Below the pieces are notes generated by a model. It saw only the letters and a list, made by a program, of their open reading frames with translations, did no database searches and had not been told where the DNA came from. From Ectobius pallidus (Eukaryota; Arthropoda; Insecta; Blattodea; Ectobiidae), in NCBI GenBank assembly GCA_964059195.1, contig CAXKWD010000001.1, forward strand, positions 220,790,484 through 220,854,483: a stretch of 64,000 bases of DNA, written 5' to 3'. Both the position numbers and the translations under genes were made by a program. Shown here piece after piece: positions 53,893 to 64,000 of the stretch (positions are counted from its first letter, which is position 1; every line of letters begins with the position of its first letter).

Positions 53893-53995
53893 TTACTACT
53901 GTCCGATGAAGTGTATTTGAGTTATCGCGCGTACACGGACAGAAATTTTCCGTCTCGCACACATTTTTATAAAGTAACATTGTTGCACTTAATAA
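53893..53995 (+). repeat. Repeat R end fragment
   Basis: CCGATGAAGTGTATTTGAGT, TATCGCGCGTACACGGACAG and a decayed AAGTAACATTGTTGCACTTAATAA-type end. Confidence 0.7.
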
Positions 53996-54203
53996 TTTAA
54001 TAATTTATTTTTTTGGCATGAAGAAAACAATAAATTATTGTTGTTAAATTGTATTTCAAAAATAGCTCCATCGTTGTAGTGAATGAAATTTCAGGTTATG
54101 TAGATAGGAAATTTTGCCAGGGCCAAAGAAAAAATTATTAAATGCTGGTTTATCGCTATATCGATCTTCGTTGCATAAACGTTTGACTACATGCGTGTGT
54201 GTA

Positions 54204-54597
54204 CGAGGGTGGATCGAAAAGTAACGCACAATATATATATATATAACAAAAATTTTAATAGGTAGGCTACAATTACAAACAAATGCACACATGAAGGGAC
54301 ATATTTTGTCTATTTTTCTATTTAGTCGCCAAGTTTCTCAACATGTTTCAAAATACCCTGTTCATAGAAGTCCGTTAGGTTAGAGTATAGCCATCTGCGG
54401 ACTGCTGTTTTCACTTCTGCATCTGACGCAAAGCGTTTACTGGCCAGGAATTTCTTGAGAAATGTGTTGATAAACTTGGCGACTATATAGAAAAATAGAC
54501 AAAAGTTGTTCCTTCATGTGTGTATTTGTTTGTAATTGTACTTATTAAACTTTTTGTAAAAAAAAAATATTGTGCGTTACTTTTCGATCCACCCTCG
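54204..54597 (-). mobile_element. Mariner remnant with intact TIRs
   Basis: CGAGGGTGGATCGAAAAGTA ACGCACAATA and its inverse; TA on both sides. The interior on the minus strand reads FLASKRFASDAEVKTAVRRW, LYSNLTDFYEQGILKHVEKL then stop, the standard mariner transposase C-terminus. 394 bp. Confidence 0.88.
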
Positions 54598-55004
54598 TAT
54601 CTAGACAAGCAGGCTGGACGAGACTTCTGAAATGAAGGAATGTTTGCAAGTGGTGCTTAAAATAAAGATCTCTTCTTGATACACTATCCTTCACTTAAGT
54701 GTGGGAACACATTAGCTCTAAAAATATAACATGCAAAATTGTCATAAAACAGTAGCTACCTTCATATGCCTGGATCCTAGAGTGGTTCAACGTTAATGTA
54801 AGGCATCTAAAACCTCTTAAAGATGTTCCCCTGGCAGTGTATTTAGTTGTAGGATCAATACAAGGAAACATAATCAAAACCACGAGTACGCTTAGGGTAT
54901 GTACTAACAATAGCATCAAAGTCAAGTTGCGAAAGGCGAGTTTTTACAATCATCAATGAATAACCGTTAAGTTTGTATTTTCATAAAATATTAAAATCAG
55001 TTAA
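54598..55004. other. Unassigned 5' flank
   Basis: Nothing recognised. Confidence 0.5.
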
Positions 55005-55910
55005 ATCGATGTAACAAATTAATTAATTTCATTTTGATCCAATATATCATGAAGGTATAAGGTGGTTTTAAAATTATATTTTGCTCTGATATAACAAAGT
55101 GACAGAAATGCTTTTATTTAATCAGTGATAATTGCAATTATGATATGCTGAAAATAAGTTATTTTTGTAATCAATTTCAGAGTTAAGCTCCAGATCGTTT
55201 CATTAAGCAGGGCTTACGGAAGATTAAAGGTCTAAAGTTTGATAAGCATATGTGAATGTATATGTGGGTAGTGTTATTGTCAAAGCTAACTGTATTGCAA
55301 CTTCCAAACCCGTATATGAACACTCTAAAACAACATGTGATGAGAAAGGATAAATTCTTTCTAATATATTACCATAAAAAACAGTCACTAAATTGGGAAT
55401 TACTCCGGTACCGGTCAACCGATTTGGTCCAATATCAATAGGCTTCTTTATATAGACATTATGAATGTGTATACGAAGTTTTATAGAAATCCGATAAAGC
55501 GTATTTGAGTTATTGCGCCTTTAAAATATACACTAAATTGGATTTTACTCCGGTACCGGTCAACAGATTAGGTTCAAATTCAATAGGGTACTTCTCATGG
55601 ACGTCATAAATGCGTATACCAAGTTTCATAGAAATCCGATACAGCGTATTTGAGTTATGGCGCCTTTCTAATAGAAAGGCGCCATAATCTATTAAAATTG
55701 GCACTAAATTGGGCATTACTCCGGTACCGGTGAACCGATTTGGTTCAATATCAATAGAGTTCTTCCCATGGATATTATAAATGTGTTTTCCAAGTTTCAT
55801 GAAAATCCGAAAAAGCGTATTTGAGTTATGGCGCGTACACGGACGGACGGACGGACAGACATTTTTCGCCCCCACACACAATCTCATAAAGTACCATACT
55901 GGCACTTAAT
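55005..55910 (+). mobile_element. Repeat R, copy 5 (three units)
   Basis: Units at about 55371, 55520 and 55685; palindrome GGCGCCTTTCTA/ATAGAAAGGCGCC at 55660-55682; ACGGACGGACGGACAGAC array and CATACTGGCACTTAATAA end. Confidence 0.82.
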
Positions 55911-56043
55911 AATTACTTTCTTATTTGTGTTATTTAAAATCAAGTCAATATTCTATTACCTGTGAGCTCACGGTGTACTAAACGAATGAACAGGGTATAT
56001 CGAATGTGTTACCAGAGATTGACCAATGCTACCAACAGTGCAT

Positions 56044-56749
56044 GGACGTACGGTGAAATTTTGTTCGGGAGTGGTTCATTGTAAAGTCGTCTCGGCTCCA
56101 TGTCGTTGCATACATTGTGAATTATTACTTTTTAAAATTACTAAACAGTTGTACTGTGATAATTAATACACTGTAATAAATTAATATGCAGCTCAGTCTT
56201 TGAAACTGGTTTTCTTGAGATTTCTATCCATTTCTCGTTTAAGCTAGAGTCTATAAATAAAAACTTTCTTTTGAAAAATTATCATAATACTGTATGGTGC
56301 ATAGGGCACGTTTTTAAAGTCATCTGTAAATCCACCGGTAGAAAAGCCCGATTAATGCCGATTACTTCATGATATTTTTGTGATGATTTCGTGATTACTG
56401 TTCACTTTACAAACAGGTTGATGGATTTCGGTGGGCGTATTCGAGTTGTCATTTGACAGATTCCAAAGGGATTTTTTTTTACTAGTAATACATCACTGTT
56501 ACTAAGCTGAAAACTATCAACACCACGAGCATTTGAAATTTGAATCTTAAATAAATTACGATAAATCTTAAATAATGCTTCGATATGTACGAAATTGTAA
56601 AATATGTAACAACCGAATCAGTTTTTTTTTTTTATTTATTTATTTATTTATTTTTTTAACTTCGTTCCATGATTTATAATCTTCAAAATATTGCAGATAT
56701 TTCGGGAGGGGTTTCAATCCCCTGAACCCCCCCTTACCGTACACCCATG
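56044..56749. mobile_element. Unclassified element with 11-bp target duplication
   Basis: CAACAGTGCAT at 56033-56043 and 56750-56760. Ends GGACGTACGGTGAAA and inverse GGGTGTACGGTAAGG. Contains a T-rich/TTTA tract and CCCCTGAACCCCCCC near the right end. Mutator-like or another 9-11 bp class is possible; no protein seen. Confidence 0.6.
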
Positions 56750-57944
56750 CAACAGTGCATATGTGAAATAGTTAACCTAATTAAGATAAGCTAAAATCAA
56801 ATAACAATAAAACACACGAATCCAAATTGTGTTTTTTAATCAATTGAAATTTAAATTGTTTCAATTTCCAAACAAGTAATGGCGTAAATTATAAGGTAAA
56901 CGATCATGATTGGTAGACATCCGATACTGCCATGTGCCGTATGATTGAAATAGTCTCAAATATTGTGCGTGTCACTTCTTAAAGACTCTACCTGCTACCA
57001 CCCTAATCCTCTTCGACCTGTCAATCGGTGAATAGAAAGGTAATTATGCGTATTCAAACTTGTCTGTAGTCCAGTACAATGTTGCCAAATATGTACCACA
57101 GCATGTTACTTCACTTGCGAAGTGGTGAATGACAGCGGCAACACTGGGGAAATCCACGCGACCACAAGAGCACCTGTCCTTTGTCGGTGCAGATTTTCGG
57201 ATTATAGAACAATGCTATTATATTCTTTGGTAGATAGACGGTGGTCTGGGACGAGGTCTTCTTAAAATGGCACCAACAATATACTACAAACTTGTATTAT
57301 TGTATTCTTTCCTGTAAAATTCACACATTTTTACCCTCGCATAGTATGACATAAATATGGAAGGATATAATAAAGATCGTAGTTCATGTGGTCGCGGAAT
57401 CTGTGTGCATGTGGTAGTTACCTAATGCTCCACTAGGTTGCGGTGCGTTCGATAAAGAGTCTGCAAACTTAAACAATGTTCCCCTCTGCCACTGGTGAAG
57501 TTACGCGCTTTCCTCTGATGTCATCAATCAACATGCTGTCTGTCTGCTTGTGAAGCGATTACAAGGAAAATGAGTTGCTCACACAAAATATCCGACATAT
57601 AATATACTATATTTCATACTATGGGGCTATTAAATAGGCTGGGAAACTATCTTTAAAACACAGAAAAAATAATCCCTTTCATATGACAGCTCGGGCCGAA
57701 AGAAAAACGTAGTAACCTATTCAAATATGTGTAATAAAATTAATGAACAGTTTTTCTGTACAGGCCTTAGTTATTAAAAAAACATTTAGTATATAGGCTA
57801 GACCTACGTCAGTTTAAAAAAAAAAAAAAAACTTTTCATTTTCCTGGGTAATATTTTTAACCAAAGGTATAAATATAAAAAGCTGCTCCTTAGAAAATAT
57901 CTAAATCAAGCATCAGAGATTGTTAATCAATGGATATTTATATT
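56750..57944. other. Repeat F-related and unassigned DNA
   Basis: 56750-56920 resembles 21440-21560 (GTTAACCTAATTAAGATAAG, AAAACACACGAATCCAAATT). 56920-57944 has nothing recognised. Confidence 0.4.
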
Positions 57945-58165
57945 ATTTCAATTTCCAAACAAGTTATGTTGGATTAATTAATGTGTTTTCATTCTGCTGA
58001 AACGCAGCATGTGATGTATTAATCACCGCACGTTGATGCCTTACGTGTCCAGTAACGAGCTGACGTTTTATCAGATAAAATAAAGGATCGGGATTGGTCT
58101 ATATCCGAGGAATTGCTAAACGTTATTGGTCAATATCAAACACGCGGCATATGAGTGGAGTAGTC
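57945..58165. repeat. Interspersed repeat F, copy 2 (uninterrupted)
   Basis: Matches 22350-22580 plus 23068-23115 without the RTE 2 insertion: GATTGGTCTATATCCGAGGA then TTATTGGTCAATATCAAACA CGCGGCATATGAG. Confidence 0.8.
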
Positions 58166-58212
58166 AAAAAATTCGAGACTCTCGTTACATCTCTTCTCTT
58201 CTCTTCTCTCTA

Positions 58213-58803
58213 TCTCTCTATATATAAAAGGCTTTGTCCTGACTGACAGGAATCAACGTAAAGCCTAAACTATAACAGGCAGAGACTTGGAATTTTGACA
58301 GTACCTTCGTTTCATAATGTAGGTGCTCACTAAGAAAGGATTTTGAAAAATTCTGATTTTAAATGCCAAAAATCAAATGTTTTTTATAATACTTAATCCC
58401 TTTTTACAGAGAATTATCGAATCCAATTCACATTTGACATTAAAACATATTGTTGCCAGTGGGTTTCAGATGGGTTTGGAATTAAATTAAATGGAAGTTT
58501 GACAATTACAGTTGGCTTTGTCTATTTTTATCATACCTTGGAAATTAAACTTTCGCGATCGCTTGAATGTTGTAAGCCCTAAATATGGTCAAACAATGTA
58601 TTATTTGGACGAAACTCACTATACAGGGGTTTCCTGGGCCAAGGACCTCGAATCTGAGGTCGCTTTTACCAGGCGACGCTATCTAATCGTGGTATGCAGT
58701 CCACGTGATTTAGGTGTTAATAAATATAATGATTTAACTATTATGCTCTTAATTTTTAATTTTTGAAATAATTATCGCGGGCGAAGCCGCGGGCACATGC
58801 TAG
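58213..58803 (+). mobile_element. Helitron copy H7
   Basis: A|TCTCTCTATATATAAAAGGC, 3' hairpin CGCGGGCGAAGCCGCG, GGCACATG, CTAG|T. Closest to H1. Confidence 0.88.
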
Positions 58804-59458
58804 TAAGCTATAATTAAATTGTCAATATTAGTGAAATCCAAACAGAATCACTCTGAACATGTTCTTACATTGGAAAATTTTGAACTGTCAGTGAAATCCG
58901 TGAGGTATGGCACGCCTACATGCCAGGAATATTTTGTGTATACAAGAAATATATCATGGGTTTGTTGAGTTATTGACAGAAATAAACTTTATATTGTGTG
59001 CCAGAGGCGAATGTCCTTATATTCCTTCCCCTTTCCAGCTTTGTGAAGAAATATCAGAATGTGCCCGGAGAATTCATCTGTAGTCCCTATTCAATTCTAT
59101 CCCATACGTCATCCGTATAGCAATATATAGAGCGTAAAATAAGAACAAATATCACTGCATTGGAACTGTTCGATGAATTCTGTTGTTGGCGCGTTAGAAG
59201 CTAGTCTTTCAGTTAAGTTATTTGTATACGATTATTTATTCAACATACTCATATGCCCCTTTAAATGTCAAATATCTCACAGTGGTCCCAAAAATAGTCA
59301 GACTTGATGGTTGAAAAGCGTTGTCAATTCTACTCCTTATGTTGGCAGTCATGAACCAGAAAACCAACAACCTCTATCTGCATTAATTTTAAAGACCAAT
59401 TTTTCTAGGTAACGACATAACAGTCCATATTATCAACGCTTGTAACTACCCTCCAATG
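58804..59458. other. Unassigned 5' flank
   Basis: Nothing recognised. Confidence 0.5.
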
Positions 59459-59460
59459 TA

Positions 59461-60188
59461 CAGTCGGTCAAATAAAAAACGTCGGACTCGTATGCAGTTA
59501 AAATTAAAGTTTTATCGCATTAGTTCACAAGTTTCCTATAAAAAAACATAAAATACAGGTCATTTTCGGAACATATGAGGCCATGCGACAGGAGGGAAAA
59601 AATGAACGAGGGAAAAATGAAAAACTCGGAAACCCCAACACACGATATTCAACTTAATGTATTGTCATAATTCATTTTGCTTTGTGTCATCGCCACATAC
59701 AAATGCCAAAGTGAGAGAAAGTGTAGTTAGGGCTGTAATTGACCTGCATTTTTCGGCCTCTGAAGCAGCGAGAAGGTTCCATATTTCTTAAAGAGGTGGG
59801 TACTTCACTGGTATAATGCGACCGGAAGTTTTCATAGGATCTGATTGGTTGCAGAAGTTGAACGTAAGTTATTGATTTTGCACTACAAGTACCGGTATTA
59901 TAAAATAAAATCTTTAAAAAATGCTCCTCGAATAATCATATTCCTTGCGAATTTATTAATTATTAATATTATAAGAATTTGCAACCAAGAATATGGCGGA
60001 TGTGAGACATATAGCCACAGCCTTCTATACATGTTCGTTTTGGAACAAAACTGACTAAATAATCAAGAAAATACATGGAGAGACAAGAGGCAGGTGTGAA
60101 CCTAACCTTAAGTCTTCCTGTACATGCGCATATGCTCGTTCGTGATACTTAATCAAATACCGTCCGACGTTTTTTATTTGACCGACTG
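59461..60188 (+). mobile_element. Tc1/mariner-type MITE Mar-A, copy 2
   Basis: TIR CAGTCGGTCAAATAAAAAAC and its inverse, TA at 59459-59460 and 60189-60190. Helix-turn-helix relic at about 59690-59790 (VRESVVRAVIDLHFSASEAA RRF). 728 bp. Confidence 0.9.
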
Positions 60189-60190
60189 TA

Positions 60191-60547
60191 CAACATTTAA
60201 AGAAAATCGTTAAAGAGTACTTTTCGATAAAATCGCGAGAAACTATTTTTGTTATGTAAAGTCCCCTTAAAAATAAGAAAAAGTCGTCGCCAATCTTCCT
60301 GTCACATCTTCAGAAGGTACCTAACCAAAATACAAAATTTTGTTTTCATAAGATTTTCCTCTCTGGGGTTAGGATGTTCAGAAACAGACACACACTGACA
60401 TGTTTCTGAAAATAGTATTTTTGGATTCTGGGGTCATCAACTTCGAAATTGAGGGTTGAAAACAATAAATACTTCCTCTACCTATAGTAGGCTACCTAAG
60501 GTATGAGCAGAGGGGATAATAACACCGCCAAAATACGTAATAAACGT
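60191..60547. other. Unassigned 5' flank
   Basis: Nothing recognised. Confidence 0.5.
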
Positions 60548-60840
60548 AAAGCGACCCCTGTTTGGGCCATGGAGACCCGTAGGGTTTCCGGGAGGTTGAG
60601 GCTCCCAGAATGTGACATTCGGCAGGTGAAGGTAGCAAGGTTGTCAACCCTACGTACCGGCCGTTATTTTACCCCCAGGAATACTCATGGTACTCATTTC
60701 TATTAGAGGCTGCGTCGACCCCAGGGCCATAGTGCCACCAGAAGGATTAGGCCAATTGAAAAACTCCAACGACCTCACCGGAAATCGAACCTGCCACCTT
60801 CCGGTTTGTAGCGAAGTGCCTTAACCACTACACTAAGGAA
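60548..60840 (-). repeat. tRNA-derived SINE family B, full length
   Basis: The minus-strand head TTAGTGTAGTGGTTAAGGC (box A-like) and GGTTCGATTTC (box B, 60781-60791), then the family body to 60548. About 290 bp. Confidence 0.85.
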
Positions 60841-61161
60841 AATACGTAATTACAACACCGAAATAGGCAACTGAAATTTTAAAACGAATTTTCCATTAAA
60901 AGAAAACACTTTCATGGACCTCTACTGATAAGCGAAACTACCCATTTTATGGGAAGCTTCTCTGAAGTGTGACAACACAAGAATTTATTGCATCTGCTGA
61001 CCTTCGTTAACAGGTGGAAAGTTGCACTTAAATTATCTTGGGAAGGACAACACATCAGCTGACTGCCTTTACGTGTTTTAAAATGAAATGCAGAGCGATA
61101 CGGAATTTATGGTAAAGTATTCATAAACTAAGCTCACCGCACTGTGAATTAAAGGGCCGTC
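60841..61161. other. Unassigned 5' flank
   Basis: Nothing recognised. Confidence 0.5.
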
Positions 61162-61905
61162 AGTTTAACTGAGGACATAAGTTTTCGATGCTGAAAAATA
61201 GGTGAAGTTCATTGTTTTCCTTCAGCAATGAATTGTTCTGTAGCCTTGTAATCTGGCATGCTCTATATCAACTAGTTCTACAATTGCATACTATTTTCAT
61301 AATTAATTTAACTACTACAGTTATGGGTAATTATCATTACAAAATGGCAGCCAAATTTTGTGAACTGAAAGGCCGTTTCCCTGATAATTTTCATAAATAC
61401 CAAATATTTCTGAGTGGTTCTTTTTCTAGCTGTTTTTAAATATCATATAAACAACATAATCTAGGATCTTTGGATTATCTGCAGTACAAATATTTTTTAA
61501 AAAATTCATCACTAGTTAATTTTTTTTTTTTTTATAAATTTTTCCATCAGAAATATTTTTAAAAAGTAAACTAATAAAGTTACATCAATGATTCTAGACA
61601 GTTTGTTCATTAATATCAAATATACTTGCATGCAAAATTTCACTGCAATATGTCAATAAATGTTTGAGTAATGAGGGAAAAACGGCACTTCAGTGCACAA
61701 CATTTGGCTGCCATTTTGTAATGATAATTACCCATAACCTGTAATAGTTAAATTAATTCTGAAAATAGTATGCAATTTTAGATCTAGTCAATATAGAGCA
61801 CGCCAGATTACAAGACAACAGAACAATTCGTGCCGAGAAAAAAAAATCACTGAACTTCACCTATTTTTCAGCATCGAAAGCTGTATGTCCCTCCTTAAAC
61901 CTGGC
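61162..61905. mobile_element. Foldback MITE with ~190-bp arms
   Basis: TTTCGATGCTGAAAAATAGG at about 61183 has its inverse at about 61860-61880. The arms extend inward through TGCATACTATTTTCA, GGGTAATTATCATTACAAAA TGGC. The central spacer is about 320 bp. No ORF of note; target duplication not resolved. Confidence 0.8.
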
Positions 61906-62152
61906 CGAGACAGGTAGAATTTCTTGAAGCGAAAAGCCTACAATTGTGGCTAGTATAAAAAAACTGAATCGCAGTGATGCAATCAGAAAAAAATTAACTT
62001 TGGAGAATTATAAATCAGCAGTGTATTGTTTATTAATTACAGTATTATAAATGAAAATGAAACATACAAAGGTATGTGTGCAAAACTATCTTACTGAGGT
62101 CTTCTTACATAACATGACATAAGCCTAAACCAAGAATAAGTTTATCTATCTA

Positions 62153-62767
62153 TCTATATTAATAAAAGGAAGTGTCTGTCCTCCGTCTGTCTGTCCTCCG
62201 TCTGTCTGTCCTCCGTCTGTCTGTCCTCCGTCTGTCCGCGATGCCCAGCGAAATCTACTCAACGCAGAGATCTGAAATTTTATACATAGGCGGACTAAAG
62301 GGTCGGAATGTGCACCTCGAAGCCGGAATTTTAATTTTCGCTTTCGTTTGTGAGTTATGAGTGAAAAACTGGCAGAAAACGTGCATTTTTTTGCGTTTTA
62401 GAAGCATCAGTTTCAGTAATAAATTTCAATATCAAATCACTTACAGATGGCTTTGGCTATTTTTGTCATCATACCTCAAACCTTGGAAATAAAAGCAACG
62501 CGATCGCTTGATTTTGTTAGTCCATCCTAGACGATTCAATTGTTTAGAGTGTCAAGGCCCACAGACATATGACATTTTCAACCTACACGGAAGAAGGATA
62601 ATCAACCCTAAATATGGTCAAACATTGTTCGATTTGAACGAAACTCACTATACAGGGGTTTTCTGGGCCAAGGAACTCGAATCTGAGGTAGCTTTTACCA
62701 GGGGACGCTACCTAATCGTGGAATGCACTCCACGTGATTTAGGTGTTAATAATTATAATTTGAAATA
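62153..62767 (+). mobile_element. Helitron copy H8, 3' end replaced by repeat R
   Basis: A|TCTATATTAATAAAAGGAAG start; the sequence follows H6 closely; ends at TTTGAAATAA, where repeat R copy 6 begins, so the hairpin and CTAG are missing. Confidence 0.85.
62172..62240 (+). repeat. 16-bp minisatellite in H8
   Basis: TCTGTCTGTCCTCCG repeated about four times; absent in this length from H6. Confidence 0.9.
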
Positions 62768-64000
62768 AAATCAGGTAAACTGATGTAAAAAAGTGCCAGT
62801 ATGTTTTTTTTAATCAGTTATGACTGCAATTATGATATGCAGAATATGTTTTTTTAATTGATTTACAAGTTAAGCTCCAGATTTATTCATTAAGCATGGC
62901 TTAGGGAAGAACAAAGGTCTAGTTTTCTTTTTAATCAGATTAAAATCTTCCAGCATCAGCTGAACTGTACAGATTTTTGATATCTTGACAATCGCACACT
63001 CACATAAAAATACGAAAAAGAAAGTGAAATTGGCTGGTTTCGGGATTTGAACCATGGAACTCCATAACGTGAGGCCAAAACGTTACCATCTCGGTCACCT
63101 GGGTCAGTTTAACGGTCTAGTTTAAGTTATAAGCGCATGTAAAACAATAGTGTTTTTGGTCATAGCTATCTCTATTTTAATTTCCTAAGCCGTAAAATAT
63201 CACAGTAAAACAATTGACTATGTTGTCATGATAAATGATTTGCTTTTTTTTTATATAAATTCTTTCGAATACGTATATTATCATAAAATAGGCACCAAAT
63301 TGAGCATTACTCCGAAACAGGTGAACCGATTTCATCCAGTATCAGTAGACCTCTTCCCATGAACACTATAAATGTGTATACCAAATTCCATAAAAATCCG
63401 GTAAAGCGTATTTGAGTTACCGCGTTTTTAAAATAGACACTAAATTGGGTTTTACTCCGGTACCGGACAACCGATTTGGTCCAATATCGGTAGACGTCTT
63501 CCCATGTACATTATAAATGGGTATACAAAGTTTCAGGAAAATCCAATAAAGCATATTTGAGTTATCGCGACTTCTCATATATTAACATAAAAGGCAATAA
63601 ATTGGGCATTATTCCGGTACTGGCCAACCGATTTGGTTGAACATCAACAGACGTCTTTCCATGGATAGTATAAATGCGTATACGAAGTTTCATAAATATC
63701 CGATAAGGCGTATTTGAGCTATTGCGCCTTTAAAATATACACTAAATTGGGTTTTACTCCGGTACCGGTCAACAGATTAGGTTCAAATTTAACAGAGTAC
63801 TTTTCATGGATGTCATAAATGCGTATACCAAGTTTAATGGAAATCCGATACAGCGTATTTGAATTATGGCGCCTTTCTATTAGAAAGGCGCCATAATCTA
63901 TTAAAATAGGCACTAAATTGGGCATTACTCCGGTACCGGTGAACCGATTTGGTTCAATATCAATAGGGTTCTTCCCATTGACATTATAAATGTGTTTTCC
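62768..64000 (+). mobile_element. Repeat R, copy 6 (at least five units, runs off the window)
   Basis: Starts ATCAGGTAAACTGATGTAAA. Units at about 63284, 63430, 63590, 63735 and 63900 with ACTCCGGTACCGG cores; palindrome GGCGCCTTTCTATTAGAAAG at about 63869. A SINE-A is inserted at 62926-63113. The right end lies beyond 64000. Confidence 0.82.
62926..63113 (-). repeat. tRNA-derived SINE family A within repeat R
   Basis: 10-bp duplication GGTCTAGTTT at 62916-62925 and 63114-63123. The minus-strand head has GGTGACCGAGATGGTAACG (box A) and GGTTCAAATCC (box B). Repeat R copy 1 carries only the head relic at the same place. Confidence 0.85.

Overview
The window looks like a piece of a large, AT-rich, transposon-crowded animal genome, almost certainly an insect. 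The evidence is spliced exons with GT-AG borders and crowded RTE, CR1-like, R2-like and Penelope-like retroelements, mariner, pogo, hAT-like and PIF-like DNA elements, Helitrons and tRNA-derived SINEs. A polyneopteran such as a cockroach is plausible but is only a guess. No bacterial or viral genes were seen.

One host gene organises the window. On the minus strand, seven coding exons between 42303 and 8873 join with matching splice phases into a single 460-residue open frame. It is recognisable as the orthologue of vertebrate KIAA0513 (SBF2-like domain). A candidate non-coding first exon and promoter lie near 48155-48370. The introns (about 1.9 to 10.2 kb) hold most of the repeats; 1-8.0 kb is 3' flank and 48.4-64 kb is 5' flank.

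Layout. 1-8.8 kb: mostly unassigned AT-rich DNA, three SINEs and two MITEs. 8.9-19.1 kb (last intron): a modular repeat (family R), a nearly intact CR1/Jockey-like LINE with one frameshift, and a triple nest in which a minus-strand Penelope-like element is split by an RTE LINE that is itself split by a hAT-like MITE. 19.2-24.5 kb: tRNA-SINEs, two 5'-truncated RTE copies, a TA-flanked MITE carrying a transposase helix-turn-helix relic, and a PIF-like MITE. 24.7-31.5 kb: a mariner-like relic hosting a CR1-like 3' end, which hosts an apparently intact pogo/Tigger-type transposon of 2.9 kb; then a SINE and a mariner remnant inside another repeat. 31.7-41.7 kb: a second Penelope-like element split by an RTE copy, hAT-like MITEs, a long inverted repeat, a decayed Helitron and an R2-like LINE 3' end split by a MITE. 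43-64 kb: a foldable tRNA-like sequence, mariner MITEs, seven of the eight well-defined Helitron copies' positions plus the last at 62.2 kb, five copies or fragments of repeat R, SINEs and foldback elements.

The transposons do not form a functional system with the gene; they are insertions whose order can be read from target-site duplications and from uninterrupted copies of the same targets elsewhere in the window. The element most likely to retain activity is the pogo-type transposon at 26460-29359.
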